Source: Mangrovimonas yunxiaonensis (GTDB taxonomy: Bacteria; Bacteroidota; Bacteroidia; Flavobacteriales; Flavobacteriaceae). Taken from it: DNA of 64,000 nt. The notes beneath the pieces are model-generated. The model ran no database searches, was not told where the DNA came from, and worked only from the letters and a program-made list of their open reading frames with translations. Shown here one piece after another: positions 53,891 through 63,053 of this stretch. The translations under genes and the position numbers were made by a program. The first letter of the stretch is position 1. Each line of letters opens with the position of its first letter. The DNA lies in contig NZ_JPFK01000005.1 in NCBI RefSeq assembly GCF_000733475.1, positions 644,130 to 708,129 on the forward strand. Direction: 5' to 3'.

Positions 53891-55750
53891 ATGCTAAAAA
53901 AACTCGCCCTCATACTCTCCATACTTCCCAAACTCGGCTACCGCAATGTAGCTTACATGCTGTGGTACCGCATAAGCATGAAACTGGGCTGGCGACAACG
54001 TAAATTTCCGTTGGGAACGCCCATAATAGGGCCGTTTTTTAAAGCGACTATGCCCGTAGCAGATTATCCCGAAAACTGGAAAGCGAAAACCTTAGAAAAA
54101 GCGGACAACATTTTAGAGGGGAAGTTAACCTGGTTTCATTACCACAACGTTCAAGGGAGCAATCCGCCCAACTGGTTTCAAAATCCGTTTGACGGCTCGG
54201 TACTCAATAGGCCTAATAAACACTGGACAGCCCTTAGTGACTTTGATTTAAACACTGGTGATGTTAAAATCCTGTGGGAGCCGTCACGCTTCGATTGGTT
54301 AACCGATTTAGCACGTGGGTATCGCATCACGGGAGAAGAAAAATACTTGCAAACCATTAACCAATGGTTGCAAGATTGGTCGCAACACAACCCCAAAAAC
54401 CAAGGCCCCAACTGGAAATGCGGACAAGAAACAGCCATACGGGTGATGAAACTCATTACAACAGCCCAGATTTTAAACCAGGAGACCACGGCAGAGGCGA
54501 GTGTACAGCGTATGATTTATGAGCATCTGGCACGTATTGAAGGGAACATCAACTACGCCATGGCCCAAGATAATAATCATGGCACATCAGAAGCAGCAGC
54601 ATTATATATAGGTGTGGCGTTTTTAATTCGGCAAAACCATCTGGCTGTACCAGCCAATACCTTACATAAATGGAAACGAAAAGGACGACGTTATCTAGAA
54701 AATAGGGTGTTAAAACTCATAACAGCAAAGGGTACTTTTTCGCAACGCTCGGTAACCTACCATAGGGTCGTGGTAGACACCTTAAGCTGGACACTTATTG
54801 GGATGGAGCGGTATAACGAGCCAAGTTTTGCCAAGCCAATTCTTGAACGGTTAGAGGCTTTAGGAACACTGCAGTACAACATGATAGCTTCTTTAAAAGG
54901 GGAAGTGCCTAATCTGGGGAGTAATGATGGAGCCATGTTTTTAACATGCCACAACAGCGATTATCGTGACTTTAGACCCTCGACCCAGTTGTTTTTTGGG
55001 GCACTTAAAAGCCAGCGGGTGTTTGAAAGCGGAGCACATGATGAACCACTGTTTTGGATGTATGGGAAAGCATTTAAAACATTCCCGAAAAAGGAAATCG
55101 CTATTCCGGTATTAACGTCTTTCGATAACGAATTGGTGGTTTTAAACGATGGGCCAATAAAGGCAGTTTTAAAACTCCCCAATGCTAGGTATCGTTTTGC
55201 TACCTGCGATGCATTTCATCTGGATCTCTGGTATAAGGGAGAAAACCTGTTATGCGATAGCGGAAGCTACTCTTACAATGCAGGCGAGGAAACCGAAAAG
55301 TTTAAATCGGTAAGGGCACACAATACCATACAATTTGGCCAGCACGAACAAATGCCTAAGATTAGTCGGTTTTTATACGGCAAATGGCTAAACGTGCAAA
55401 AGATAGCAGGGCCTGAGTATAAACAGAACAAGTGGAGCTGGAAAGGCGATTACACCGACCATCAAAACAATAGGCATACCAGATTGTTGCAATGGGACCC
55501 AAAACAACAGCAATTAACCATAACCGATACTTTAGAGTCGCCAAAATCCGAAAAGAAAACGCTGTACTGGCACTTTGGCCAGCCAGAGAATAACAGCATG
55601 GTACTAACCGTTACAGATGGTGAAGGAAAGCTTATACAACCAAAAGCAACGAACACATCACAAAGCCTGTACTACATGCAAAAATCACCTAAAACCACTC
55701 ATGCCTATACAACACTAGGCAATCAATTTATAACCACAATGCAATTTTAG
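53891..55750 (+). CDS. heparinase II/III-family protein
   Basis: A 619-aa protein. A helical (alpha/alpha toroid) domain (about 90-340, with QDNNHGTSEAAALYIG) is followed by a heparinase II/III beta domain (about 370-590, with FHLDLWYKGENLLCDSGSYSYN and RAHNTIQFGQ). Relatives are polysaccharide lyases, but members inside synthesis loci may trim or modify the chain. It has no clear signal peptide, but a hydrophobic N-terminal stretch (MLKKLALILSILPKLGY) is present. The WbuB-type glycosyltransferase follows after three bases. Confidence 0.87.
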   Translation: MLKKLALILSILPKLGYRNVAYMLWYRISMKLGWRQRKFPLGTPIIGPFFKATMPVADYPENWKAKTLEKADNILEGKLTWFHYHNVQGSNPPNWFQNPFDGSVLNRPNKHWTALSDFDLNTGDVKILWEPSRFDWLTDLARGYRITGEEKYLQTINQWLQDWSQHNPKNQGPNWKCGQETAIRVMKLITTAQILNQETTAEASVQRMIYEHLARIEGNINYAMAQDNNHGTSEAAALYIGVAFLIRQNHLAVPANTLHKWKRKGRRYLENRVLKLITAKGTFSQRSVTYHRVVVDTLSWTLIGMERYNEPSFAKPILERLEALGTLQYNMIASLKGEVPNLGSNDGAMFLTCHNSDYRDFRPSTQLFFGALKSQRVFESGAHDEPLFWMYGKAFKTFPKKEIAIPVLTSFDNELVVLNDGPIKAVLKLPNARYRFATCDAFHLDLWYKGENLLCDSGSYSYNAGEETEKFKSVRAHNTIQFGQHEQMPKISRFLYGKWLNVQKIAGPEYKQNKWSWKGDYTDHQNNRHTRLLQWDPKQQQLTITDTLESPKSEKKTLYWHFGQPENNSMVLTVTDGEGKLIQPKATNTSQSLYYMQKSPKTTHAYTTLGNQFITTMQF

Positions 55751-55753
55751 TTT

Positions 55754-56998
55754 ATGAACATTTTACTTATACATCAATATTTTCTAGAAAAAGGCGATGG
55801 CGGGGGCTCCCGGTTTAACGAAATGACCAGAACTTGGGCTAAACAAGGACATGAAATAACGGTGCTTGCAGGTATGGTACATTATGCTACAGGAGAAAAA
55901 CAAGAACGTTATAAAGGGAAGTTTATATACAAAGACACCAATTTTTATGAGAAGGTTGATGTAGTGCGTTGCCATGTGTCTGAGAGTTATAATGTGAGTT
56001 TCTTGGGAAGACTTTGGGCGTACTTCTCTTTTGTGTTTTCTAGTATTTATGCAGGTTTATTTATTACTAGAAAAAAATATGATGTGATTTTGGTTACTTC
56101 GCCTCCGTTATTTGTCGGAATCACGGCCTATGTATTGTCATTATTTAAACGAATCCCCTTTGTTTTTGAAATTAGGGATTTATGGCCAGAATCTGCTATT
56201 GATACAGGCGTTTTAAAAAACAAACAAATTATAAGTTTTGCATTTTGGTTTGAGAAGTTTATATACAAAAAAGCGAAACTAATTAATGTATTAACACCGG
56301 CGTTTAGAGATAAGTTAGTTCAAGATAAAAACGTGCCTGAGGAAAAAGTAATCTTTATTCCAAATGCAGCCGATTTTAGCCTAGCGGAAAAAATACAAGA
56401 AAATTTTGATGCAAAAGAGTTTAAAAGAGCACTGGGTCTAGAAGATAAGTTTGTCATTACCTATGTAGGGGCACACGGGGTTGCTAATCATCTTATTCAA
56501 TTGGTAGATGCTGCAGAAAACTTGAAAGATACGAATGTAGTGTTTCAATTAATAGGTGCGGGGATGAGAAAAGAAGCCCTTCAAGTAGAGGTTGCAAAAA
56601 GAGCGTTGGAGAATGTAATTTTTAGAGACCCCGTATCCAAACAAGACGTATTTAAATATATCTTGGCATCAGATATGGGGGCATCGGTATTAAAAAAAGT
56701 AGATACGTTTAAAACCATCTACTCCAACAAAACATTCGACTATATGTCTTGCAAGAAACCAATTTTATTGGCAATAGACGGTGTTTCTAGAGATTTAGTA
56801 AATGATGCAGAGTGTGGTATCTATGTTGAACCCGAAAATATTCAAGAAATAGCCAACGGAATAAGAAAAGTGTTGCTGTTATCAGAAGTTGAATTAAAAG
56901 AAATGGGCGCATCTGGTTATAACTATGCAAAAAAGTATTTTGATAGAGATAATTTAGCAAAAGAGTACGTTAGAGAGATAAAACAAGTATTAAAGTAA
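55754..56998 (+). CDS. glycosyltransferase, WbuB-type GT4
   Basis: A 414-aa GT-B enzyme. IHQYFLEKGDGGGSRFNEM at the N-terminus, FEIRDLWPESAIDTGVL and a C-terminal YSNKTFDYMSCKKPILLAIDG are characteristic of the WbuB family, which transfers N-acetyl-fucosamine-type or related sugars. It is coupled to the heparinase-like gene. After its stop the repeat mosaic begins. Confidence 0.9.
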   Translation: MNILLIHQYFLEKGDGGGSRFNEMTRTWAKQGHEITVLAGMVHYATGEKQERYKGKFIYKDTNFYEKVDVVRCHVSESYNVSFLGRLWAYFSFVFSSIYAGLFITRKKYDVILVTSPPLFVGITAYVLSLFKRIPFVFEIRDLWPESAIDTGVLKNKQIISFAFWFEKFIYKKAKLINVLTPAFRDKLVQDKNVPEEKVIFIPNAADFSLAEKIQENFDAKEFKRALGLEDKFVITYVGAHGVANHLIQLVDAAENLKDTNVVFQLIGAGMRKEALQVEVAKRALENVIFRDPVSKQDVFKYILASDMGASVLKKVDTFKTIYSNKTFDYMSCKKPILLAIDGVSRDLVNDAECGIYVEPENIQEIANGIRKVLLLSEVELKEMGASGYNYAKKYFDRDNLAKEYVREIKQVLK

Positions 56999-57480
56999 TG
57001 TGTGAGCACCCCCTGTCGGGAAAAGCCCTCTCAAATAAATAAAACAAAACAAAAATCTCCCTTTAGGGCTGGGGCGCAGACCCTTTCAAATAAATAAAAC
57101 AAAACAAGATTCTCCCTTTAGGGTCGGGGCAAAGACCCTCTAAAAAAAGCCCCATGTCATTCAGGATGAAACGTAATACAGTAAAAAATCCCTCTGTCAT
57201 TCAGAGCGCAGCGAAGAATCTCTAAGGTAAAACACTGTCTTAAGCATAAAGGCCAGCGAAGCGAATAATCTCCTAACAACGAGATGCTTCAGTCGGCAAA
57301 AAAAGCCTCCTTCTGCATGACAACGGTCTGTTAAACCACCCTGTTATCATGCAACACAACAAGATTCCCCCTTTAGGGCCGGGGCAAAGAATCTCAAAAA
57401 AAAATCCCTACCAACCAAAAACCAAAAACTACCCACTAAAAACCCCCCACTAAAAACCATCCCAAAAAGCCCTAAAGATT
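56999..57480. repeat. intergenic repeat mosaic 1
   Basis: No credible gene lies here. Modules seen are CCCTTTAGGG-yyGGGGC (57059, 57114, 57369), GTCATTCAG...GAAGAATCTC (from about 57153 and 57194), and AATAAATAAAACAAAACAA runs. The last 120 bases are short ACTAAAAACC repeats before the sugar transferase promoter. Confidence 0.8.
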
Positions 57481-57505
57481 TTTCACACACAAGGTTTAAA
57501 TACCT

Positions 57506-57513
57506 TACTTTTG
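57506..57513 (+). promoter_or_regulatory. -7 box giving a nearly leaderless transcript
   Basis: TACTTTTG matches TAnnTTTG perfectly and is followed by CGGTACG and then the ATG at 57521. Bacteroidota transcripts start about 5-7 bases after the -7 box, so the 5' leader would be only 0-3 bases. Confidence 0.6.
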
Positions 57514-57520
57514 CGGTACG

Positions 57521-58126
57521 ATGTACAAAACCTACTTGAAAAGAATAAGCGATCTTACCCTAGCCCTTTTAGGCCTTGTGATGTTATCGCCGGTTTTTCT
57601 AATAGTAACCTTGGGGCTATGTGTGGCCAACAACGGCAAACCCTTTTTCTTTCAAAAGCGTCCCGGAAAAAACGAGCGAATCTTTAAAATCGTCAAGTTC
57701 AAAACCATGACCGATAAAAAAGACGCCAACGGACACCTATTACCCGACGCCCAGCGGTTAACCCCTCTAGGCGCATTGGTGCGCAAAACCAGTCTGGACG
57801 AAATCCCACAATTGCTTAACGTATTAAAAGGCGATATGGCCCTTATAGGACCGCGGCCGTTATTACCCGAATATTTGCCGCTGTACAACGAAGAACAAAA
57901 AAAGCGCCACCACGTACGCCCGGGCATAACAGGCTGGGCACAAGTAAACGGACGCAATGCCATTAGCTGGCAACAAAAATTTGCATACGATGTGTGGTAT
58001 GTAGACAACCTCTCTTTGGCATTGGATGTAAAAATCTTATTTTTAACCATTAAAAAAGTGTTTGTCCGTGAAGGCATCACCCAAGCAGGACAAGCCACAA
58101 CAGAAGCGTTTAAAGGGAATCATTAA
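57521..58126 (+). CDS. initiating sugar-phosphate transferase (PglC/WcaJ-like)
   Basis: A 201-aa bacterial sugar transferase. It has one N-terminal membrane segment (about 12-34, [20 protein letters not shown]), the [20 protein letters not shown] motif, the [14 protein letters not shown] catalytic region and [13 protein letters not shown]. It places the first sugar phosphate on undecaprenyl phosphate to start the repeat unit. Its short length fits PglC rather than the longer WcaJ/WbaP enzymes. It is separated from the rest of the locus by a repeat mosaic and has its own promoter. Confidence 0.92.
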   Translation: MYKTYLKRISDLTLALLGLVMLSPVFLIVTLGLCVANNGKPFFFQKRPGKNERIFKIVKFKTMTDKKDANGHLLPDAQRLTPLGALVRKTSLDEIPQLLNVLKGDMALIGPRPLLPEYLPLYNEEQKKRHHVRPGITGWAQVNGRNAISWQQKFAYDVWYVDNLSLALDVKILFLTIKKVFVREGITQAGQATTEAFKGNH

Positions 58127-58143
58127 AACAAAAAAAGAAACAA

Positions 58144-58740
58144 ATGTATTTATTTGGTGCAAGTGGTCATGGTAAGGTAATTGCTGAAATTGCAGAGGCC
58201 TGTCAAGTAAAAATAGATGGGTTTATTGATGCCGATACGAGCAAACTAAAGTTATTGGATTATGAGGTTATTCATCAGCTACCAAGAGATGCTGTTGAGG
58301 TGATTATTACCATTGGCGATAACGCAACCAGAAAGCAAGTGGCAATACAAAACAAATTTTCAACTTACAGCAAGTTAATTCACCCAAGTGCCGTGGTTTC
58401 CAAACGCGTTAAGATTAAGGCAGGCACGGTAGTTATGGCTGGTGCGGTCATTAATTCAGATACGCAAATAGGGGCACATTGCATTATAAATACCAATGCA
58501 TCTGTAGACCACGACTGTATTATAGAAGATTTTGTGCACATTTCCCCGAATGTGGCTTTGGCAGGAGGTGTTACAATTGGAGAGGGGACACATGTGGGAA
58601 TAGGTGCTTCCATCATACCAGGTGTTACTGTTGGAAAATGGTGTACTATAGGAGCAGGCGCCGTTGTTATAGAAGATATCCCCGATGGAGCAACTGCCGT
58701 AGGCATTCCTGCCAAACCTATAAAGTTTGCCAACCGCTAA
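58144..58740 (+). CDS. PglD/NeuD-family sugar O/N-acyltransferase
   Basis: A 198-aa protein. The N-terminal Rossmann-like part (FGASGHGKVIAEIAEA, 4-19) is followed by a left-handed beta-helix of hexapeptide repeats (about 85-190) with the catalytic-type His in NASVDHDC. PglD acetylates the 4-amino group of a UDP-sugar; NeuD acetylates sialic acids. Pairing with the PglC-like gene favours an amino-sugar substrate. No matching aminotransferase is in this window. Confidence 0.9.
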   Translation: MYLFGASGHGKVIAEIAEACQVKIDGFIDADTSKLKLLDYEVIHQLPRDAVEVIITIGDNATRKQVAIQNKFSTYSKLIHPSAVVSKRVKIKAGTVVMAGAVINSDTQIGAHCIINTNASVDHDCIIEDFVHISPNVALAGGVTIGEGTHVGIGASIIPGVTVGKWCTIGAGAVVIEDIPDGATAVGIPAKPIKFANR

Positions 58741-59030
58741 AAAGCAGTTTTGCCCCGCAAAGCACCCTTCAAAAAAGCCCTCTGTCATTCAGGGAGAAAT
58801 GTAATGCAGCAAAAAGAGACACAATAAAATAGAAAAACAAAACAAGATTCTCCCTTTAGGGCCGGGGCAAAGACCCTCTAAAAAAAATCCCCAATCCCCA
58901 ATCCCCAATCCCCAATCCCCAATCCCCAATCCCAATCCCTAATCCCTAATCCCCAATCCCCAATCCCTAATCCCCAATTCCTAATAACTACCAACTAATA
59001 ACTACCAACTAAAAACTAAAAACCACCCCC
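58741..59030. repeat. intergenic repeat mosaic 2 with CCCCAAT tandem array
   Basis: In order: GTCATTCAG (58786), AGAGACACAATAAAATAG (58815), CCCTTTAGGG (58852), then a tandem array of the heptamer CCCCAAT and variants (about 58887-58980), then ACTACCAACTAAAAACT units up to the operator sites of the ATPase gene. No gene is present. Confidence 0.85.
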
Positions 59031-59102
59031 GCACCATAACAGTGCAAAATAAACAAAAAAACGCACCGTCACAGTGCAAATTGTTGTATGTTTGTACAAA
59101 CA
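59031..59102 (+). promoter_or_regulatory. operator pair and promoter of ATPase gene copy 1
   Basis: Two direct repeats, GCACCATAACAGTGCAAA (59031) and GCACCGTCACAGTGCAAA (59063), match at 16 of 18 positions, start 32 bp apart (three helical turns) and each have GCAC/GTGC dyad ends. The -7 box TATGTTTG (59087-59094) follows. It overlaps a perfect 14-bp palindrome, TGTTTGTACAAACA (59089-59102), which ends eight bases before the start codon. Confidence 0.65.
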
Positions 59103-59110
59103 GTATAAAA

Positions 59111-60280
59111 ATGCACGCTTTATTTGAATATGCCAATAAGTTAATCTCAGATACAGAAACGGGATTTATACGGTATGCGTATCACCAGATAAATTGGAAG
59201 AACAGGCTTATTGGATTAATTGGTCCAAGAGGTGTTGGCAAGACAACTTTGGTTTTGCAGTATATAAAAAACAATCTGGACATTCGGCAAACCCTGTATG
59301 TGACAGTCGAAGATTTCTATTTTGCCAAAAACCGTTTAACAGATTTAGCAGATACCTTTGTAAAGTCGGGAGGAACATATTTGTTTATAGACGAGATACA
59401 CAAATACCCCGATTGGTCAAAAGAGCTAAAACTAATTTACGATTACCATAAAGATTTAAACGTGGTTTTTACAGGTTCTTCGGTACTCGACATCAAGAAA
59501 GGCAGTTCCGATTTAAGCCGTAGGGCACTAGTGTATACCATGCAAGGGCTATCTTTTCGGGAATATCTAGCGCTCTTTCATCAGATAAAAGTGCCAAAAT
59601 TTAGTTTGGAAGACATCCTGAATCTAAAGGTAGACGTGCCTCAAATACCGCACCCTTTACCCTTGTTTTCAGATTATCTCAAGAAAGGATATTATCCCTT
59701 TTCTTTAGAAGATGATTTCGATTTGAGGTTACAGCAAGTCGTTAATCAAACTTTGGAAACCGACATTCCTGTTTATGCAGAGATGAATGTAGCAACAGGT
59801 AGAAAATTAAAACAACTATTGGCTATTGTAGCCGAAAGCGCCCCTTTTAAACCCAATATGAGTAAAATTGCCGACATGTTAAACATTAGCCGAAACAACA
59901 TTGCAGATTACCTTTTGTATATGGAAGAAGCAGGAATGGTGGCGCAATTGAGAGCTGAAACGGGAGGAGTTCGAGGACTGGGAAAGGTAAATAAAGTGTA
60001 TTTAGATAATACGAATTTGGTTTATAATTTAGCCAAAGAAAACCAGAATAAAGGAAATGTTAGAGAGACCTTCTTTCTAAATCAATTACGGGTGAGTCAT
60101 CAGCTTACCACGTCAAATGTAGCCGATTTTAAAATTAATACGATAGATTTTGAAGTCGGAGGAAAAAATAAAGGATTAAAACAAATCAAAACAGCAGCAA
60201 ACGGTTTTGTAGTTAAAGACGATATAGAAAAAGGGTATCTTAATACAATCCCGTTATGGCATTTTGGGTTGATGTATTAA
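59111..60280 (+). CDS. AAA ATPase with HTH and nuclease-like tail, copy 1
   Basis: A 389-aa protein. Walker A GPRGVGKTT (38-46), Walker B LFIDEIH (91-97) and sensor FTGSSVLD (120-127) define an AAA_14-like ATPase. A helix-turn-helix segment MSKIADMLNISRNNIADYL lies at 250-268. The C-terminus has a nuclease-like pattern: Glu319, Asp346 in INTIDFEVGGKNK, then KQIK (357-360). ATG 59111 is the start; the longer frame from 59042 would overlap the operator sites. It may bind its own paired upstream sites through the HTH. A near-identical copy lies exactly 4,023 bp downstream. The function is unknown. Confidence 0.85.
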   Translation: MHALFEYANKLISDTETGFIRYAYHQINWKNRLIGLIGPRGVGKTTLVLQYIKNNLDIRQTLYVTVEDFYFAKNRLTDLADTFVKSGGTYLFIDEIHKYPDWSKELKLIYDYHKDLNVVFTGSSVLDIKKGSSDLSRRALVYTMQGLSFREYLALFHQIKVPKFSLEDILNLKVDVPQIPHPLPLFSDYLKKGYYPFSLEDDFDLRLQQVVNQTLETDIPVYAEMNVATGRKLKQLLAIVAESAPFKPNMSKIADMLNISRNNIADYLLYMEEAGMVAQLRAETGGVRGLGKVNKVYLDNTNLVYNLAKENQNKGNVRETFFLNQLRVSHQLTTSNVADFKINTIDFEVGGKNKGLKQIKTAANGFVVKDDIEKGYLNTIPLWHFGLMY

Positions 60281-61687
60281 GTGTAATAACCAGCGTTTCG
60301 CATAACAACGGTTTTGTTAAACCACCCTGTTATCATGCAACACAACAAAACTTCCCTAAAAAGCCTCTAATCCCCAATCCCTAATCCCTAAGAACTCCCC
60401 ACTATCCACTAAAGCACCACCAAAGGGTCACGTCTTCCGTCTTGGCTCATGACTCTTGGTTCCTGATTCAAGAGACACAATAAAATAGAAAAAAACCAAA
60501 ACAAGATTCCCCCTTTAGGGTCGGGGCAAAGAAATCCTCCCTTTAGGGCCGGGCAAAGACCCTCTAAAAAAAGCCCTATGTCATTCAGAGCTGCCACGCT
60601 GAGCTGTCACACTGAGCGAGTCGAAGTGTTGTCGAAGTGTCAGCGAAGAATCTCAAAAAACACTAATCCCCAATCCCTATCCCTACCAACTAAAAACTAA
60701 AAACCACCCACTAAACTCCACCCCATGTCATCAGGATTTATTTAATAACCTGTATAGTTATTTTAGGACGGGTTTATCAGTATGACTCTAGTATGGCTTC
60801 GGTATGGATAAAGTATGGAAGAAGCATATGGGCATAACAGGCAATTATAGCCTAAAACGGAAAAAACAGCACATAACGGCAAAATAAGCACTTCGCTGCT
60901 AGTCCGTAGATACCCCGTAGATAGTCCGTACAAAGGTCTAATAAAAAAGCCCTTTGTCATCCAGAACTGTCACACTGAGTTGTCACACTGAGTATATCGA
61001 AGCGCAATCGAAGTGCCACCGAAGTGTTGATTCAGGATCCATTAGAACAGAAATAGCATAATAAGCAAAAAAGCATAAAACGAAAAAACAGCAAAAAGAG
61101 ACACAATAAAATAGAAAAAACAAAACAAAATCCCCCTTTAGGGCCGGGGCAAAGACCCTCCCAAATAAAAAAAGCAAAAACAAATTCCCCCTTTAGGGCC
61201 GGGGCAAAGACCTCCCTTTAGGACCAGGGCGCAGACTCTCTAAAAAATCCCTTTGTCATTCAGAATGGAGCGCCAGCGAAATGAAGAATCTCTAAAAAAA
61301 TCCCTAATCCCTACCAACAACTCACGCTTCACGCCTCACGTCTCCCGTCTTGGCTAATGACTCTTGGTTTCTGATTCAAGAGACACAATAAAATAAAAAA
61401 ACAAAACAAAATCCCCCTTTAGGGCTGGGGCAAAGACCTCCCAAATAAAAAAAGCAAAAACAAAATCCTCCCTTTAGGGCTGGGGCAAAGACCTCCCTTT
61501 AGGACCAGGGCAAAGACCCTCTAAAAAAACCAATCCCTAATCCCTACCAACTACTCACGTCTCACGTTTCACGTCTCACATTTCACGATTACACTACCCA
61601 CTAAAAACTAAAAACCACCCACTAAATACTACCCCGTGTCATTAAACATAAACGCCAGCGAAATGAAGAATCTCTTATTTTAATCCT
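60281..61687. repeat. intergenic repeat mosaic 3 (1.4 kb, gene-free)
   Basis: No credible gene. The modules and start positions are: CTTGGCTCATGACTC (60441, 61349), AGAGACACAATAAAATA (60471, 61097, 61379), CCCTTTAGGG (60511, 60539, 61134, 61189, 61415, 61469), GTCATTCAG (about 60581 and 61256), CACACTGAGCGAGTCGAAGTG-type (about 60608 and 60972), AATCCC heptamers, ACTAAAAACTAAAAACCACC and TCACGTCTCACG units. A separate patch at 60755-60830 repeats GTATGG about every 10-11 bases. Confidence 0.85.
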
Positions 61688-61698
61688 TTGTTGGGTGT
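61688..61698. repeat. left boundary repeat of the toxin-antitoxin unit
   Basis: TTGTTGGGTGT is the exact reverse complement of ACACCCAACAA at 62453-62463. It contains GTTGGGT, which fits the integron core-site consensus GTTRRRY. Confidence 0.6.
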
Positions 61699-61743
61699 AA
61701 TTAAAGCGCACATTAAAAAGCATTGACAGAACAAATTATACGG

Positions 61744-61776
61744 ATTATTTTATTATATTTGTACGTATAAAATAAT
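61744..61776 (+). promoter_or_regulatory. palindrome around the antitoxin -7 box
   Basis: ATTATTTTAT (61744-61753) and ATAAAATAAT (61767-61776) form a perfect 10-bp inverted repeat. The 13 bases between them begin with TATATTTG (61754-61761), a perfect -7 box. This is a natural site for repression of the operon by the antitoxin or the complex. Confidence 0.7.
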
Positions 61777-61782
61777 TCTGTT

Positions 61783-62031
61783 ATGGATGCTAAATTAACA
61801 CTAAAGCTTAATCAGCATATAATTGAAAAAGCAAAAAAGTATGCTTCTAACAAAAAAATGAGTTTGTCTCGCATTGTAGAAGCTTATTTGCAATCTTTGA
61901 CATCTGAAAATGACACCTCTGAATTCGAAATTTCACCATTCGTAAAAAGTATCTCCACTGGAACTGAAATGCCAGCTGATTTGGATTATAAAAAAGAATA
62001 CTCTGATTATTTAATTGAGAAATATAAATGA
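61783..62031 (+). CDS. DUF6364-type antitoxin
   Basis: An 82-aa protein. The N-terminal LTLKLNQHIIEKAKKYASNKKMSLSRIVEAYL pattern (residues 5-36, beta strand plus two helices) is a ribbon-helix-helix DNA-binding fold as found in DUF6364 antitoxins. The C-terminal half is acidic and probably wraps the toxin. It overlaps the PIN-domain gene by four bases (ATGA), and a palindrome covers its promoter. Confidence 0.85.
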   Translation: MDAKLTLKLNQHIIEKAKKYASNKKMSLSRIVEAYLQSLTSENDTSEFEISPFVKSISTGTEMPADLDYKKEYSDYLIEKYK

Positions 62032-62450
62032 GCAAAAGGGTTTTTATAGATACAAATGTCATGTTGGACTTTTTAGGAGAGCGTAAACCATTTTACGAAC
62101 CGATGGCAAAAATTGCAACCTTAGCTGAAAAAGAGAAATTAGCAATGGTAGTTTCGCCTATCTCGTTTGCTACAGTAAACTATTTTTTAGCAAAATTTGA
62201 GAATGGTAAAATAGCAAGGGAAAAACTAAGAAAATTTAAGATAATCTGTGAAGTATGCGCTCTCGATGAACAAACGATTGAAAAAGGACTCAATTCTTCT
62301 ATTAAGGATTTTGAAGATGCTTTACAGTATTTCAGTGCAACAGAATCTGAGTGTGAAATCATAATAACAAGAAATGGAAAGGACTTTAAAAAATCATGGT
62401 TACCTGTTATGACGGCAGATGAATTTTTAAAATCTTTGAATATAAAATAA
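62028..62450 (+). CDS. PIN-domain ribonuclease toxin (VapC-like)
   Basis: A 140-aa PIN-domain protein. Acidic active-site residues are visible at Asp8 (FIDTNVMLD), at Asp94 and Asp97 in KDFEDALQY, and at Asp119 in TRNGKDF. VapC-type toxins cut specific RNAs, often tRNAs or rRNA. The antitoxin gene precedes it with a four-base overlap, so the pair is a complete type II module. The right boundary repeat begins three bases after its stop. Confidence 0.9.
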   Translation: MSKRVFIDTNVMLDFLGERKPFYEPMAKIATLAEKEKLAMVVSPISFATVNYFLAKFENGKIAREKLRKFKIICEVCALDEQTIEKGLNSSIKDFEDALQYFSATESECEIIITRNGKDFKKSWLPVMTADEFLKSLNIK

Positions 62451-62452
62451 CG

Positions 62453-62520
62453 ACACCCAACAACGCTACAGGCCATTGCTACGTCGTTTTTTGCCCAATA
62501 TTCCGGGATATTTGTTAGCT
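62453..62520. mobile_element. attC-like site at the right end of the toxin-antitoxin unit (tentative)
   Basis: ACACCCAACAA (62453-62463) contains ACCCAAC, which fits the RYYYAAC core. About 50 bases on, TTTGTTAGCT (62511-62520) supplies a GTT core that pairs AACAA with TTGTT but departs from GTTRRRY at one base. An internal hairpin AATAT/ATATT is possible. No integrase is in the window. Confidence 0.3.
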
Positions 62521-62564
62521 TTCGTCCACAACAGAAAAACCGACACCTTTTTTCCATAACAAAC

Positions 62565-63053
62565 CATCCACTAAAACCATCTCTGTCATTCAGAATTGTC
62601 ACACTGAGCTGCCACACTGAGCGAGTCGAAGTGTTGTCGAAGTGTAATCGAAGTGTTAGCGCAGCGTAGCGAAGAATCTCAAAAAACACTAAACCCCAAT
62701 CCCCAATCCCCAATCCCTAATCCCCAATCCCCAATCCCTAATAACTACTCACGCCTCACGTCTACGTCTTGGCTCATGACTCTTGGTTCCTGATTCAAGA
62801 GACACAATAAAATAGAAAAAAACAAAACAAAAATCCCTCTTTAGGGCCGGGGCAAAGAAATCCTCCCTTTAGGGCCGGGGAGCAGACCCTCTAAAAAAAT
62901 CCCCAATCCCAAATCCCCAATCCCCAATCCCCAATCCCCAATCCCCAATCCCCAATCCCTACCAACTACCCACATCTCACTACTCACACCTAAAGCCTAC
63001 AGCTCAAACCCATCTCACAATTACACTACCCACTAAAAACTAACAACTAAAAC
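62565..63053. repeat. intergenic repeat mosaic 4
   Basis: In order: GTCATTCAG (about 62585), CACACTGAGCGAGTCGAAGTG, GAAGAATCTC, CCCCAAT heptamers (about 62695-62745), TCACGCCTCACG, CTTGGCTCATGACTC (62768), AGAGACACAATAAAATAG (62798), CCCTTTAGGG-type (about 62835 and 62864), a second CCCCAAT array (about 62900-62958), and ACTAAAAACT units up to the second operator pair. No gene is present. Confidence 0.85.

Noticed and set aside
58887..58980. CCCCAAT array as a possible CRISPR
   Set aside because: The units are contiguous 7-mers without spacers, and no cas genes are present. It is a simple tandem repeat.
62180..62713. 177-codon minus-strand frame across the PIN toxin gene and the repeats after it
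   Set aside because: It is antisense to the toxin and continues into heptamer repeats; no family is recognisable.
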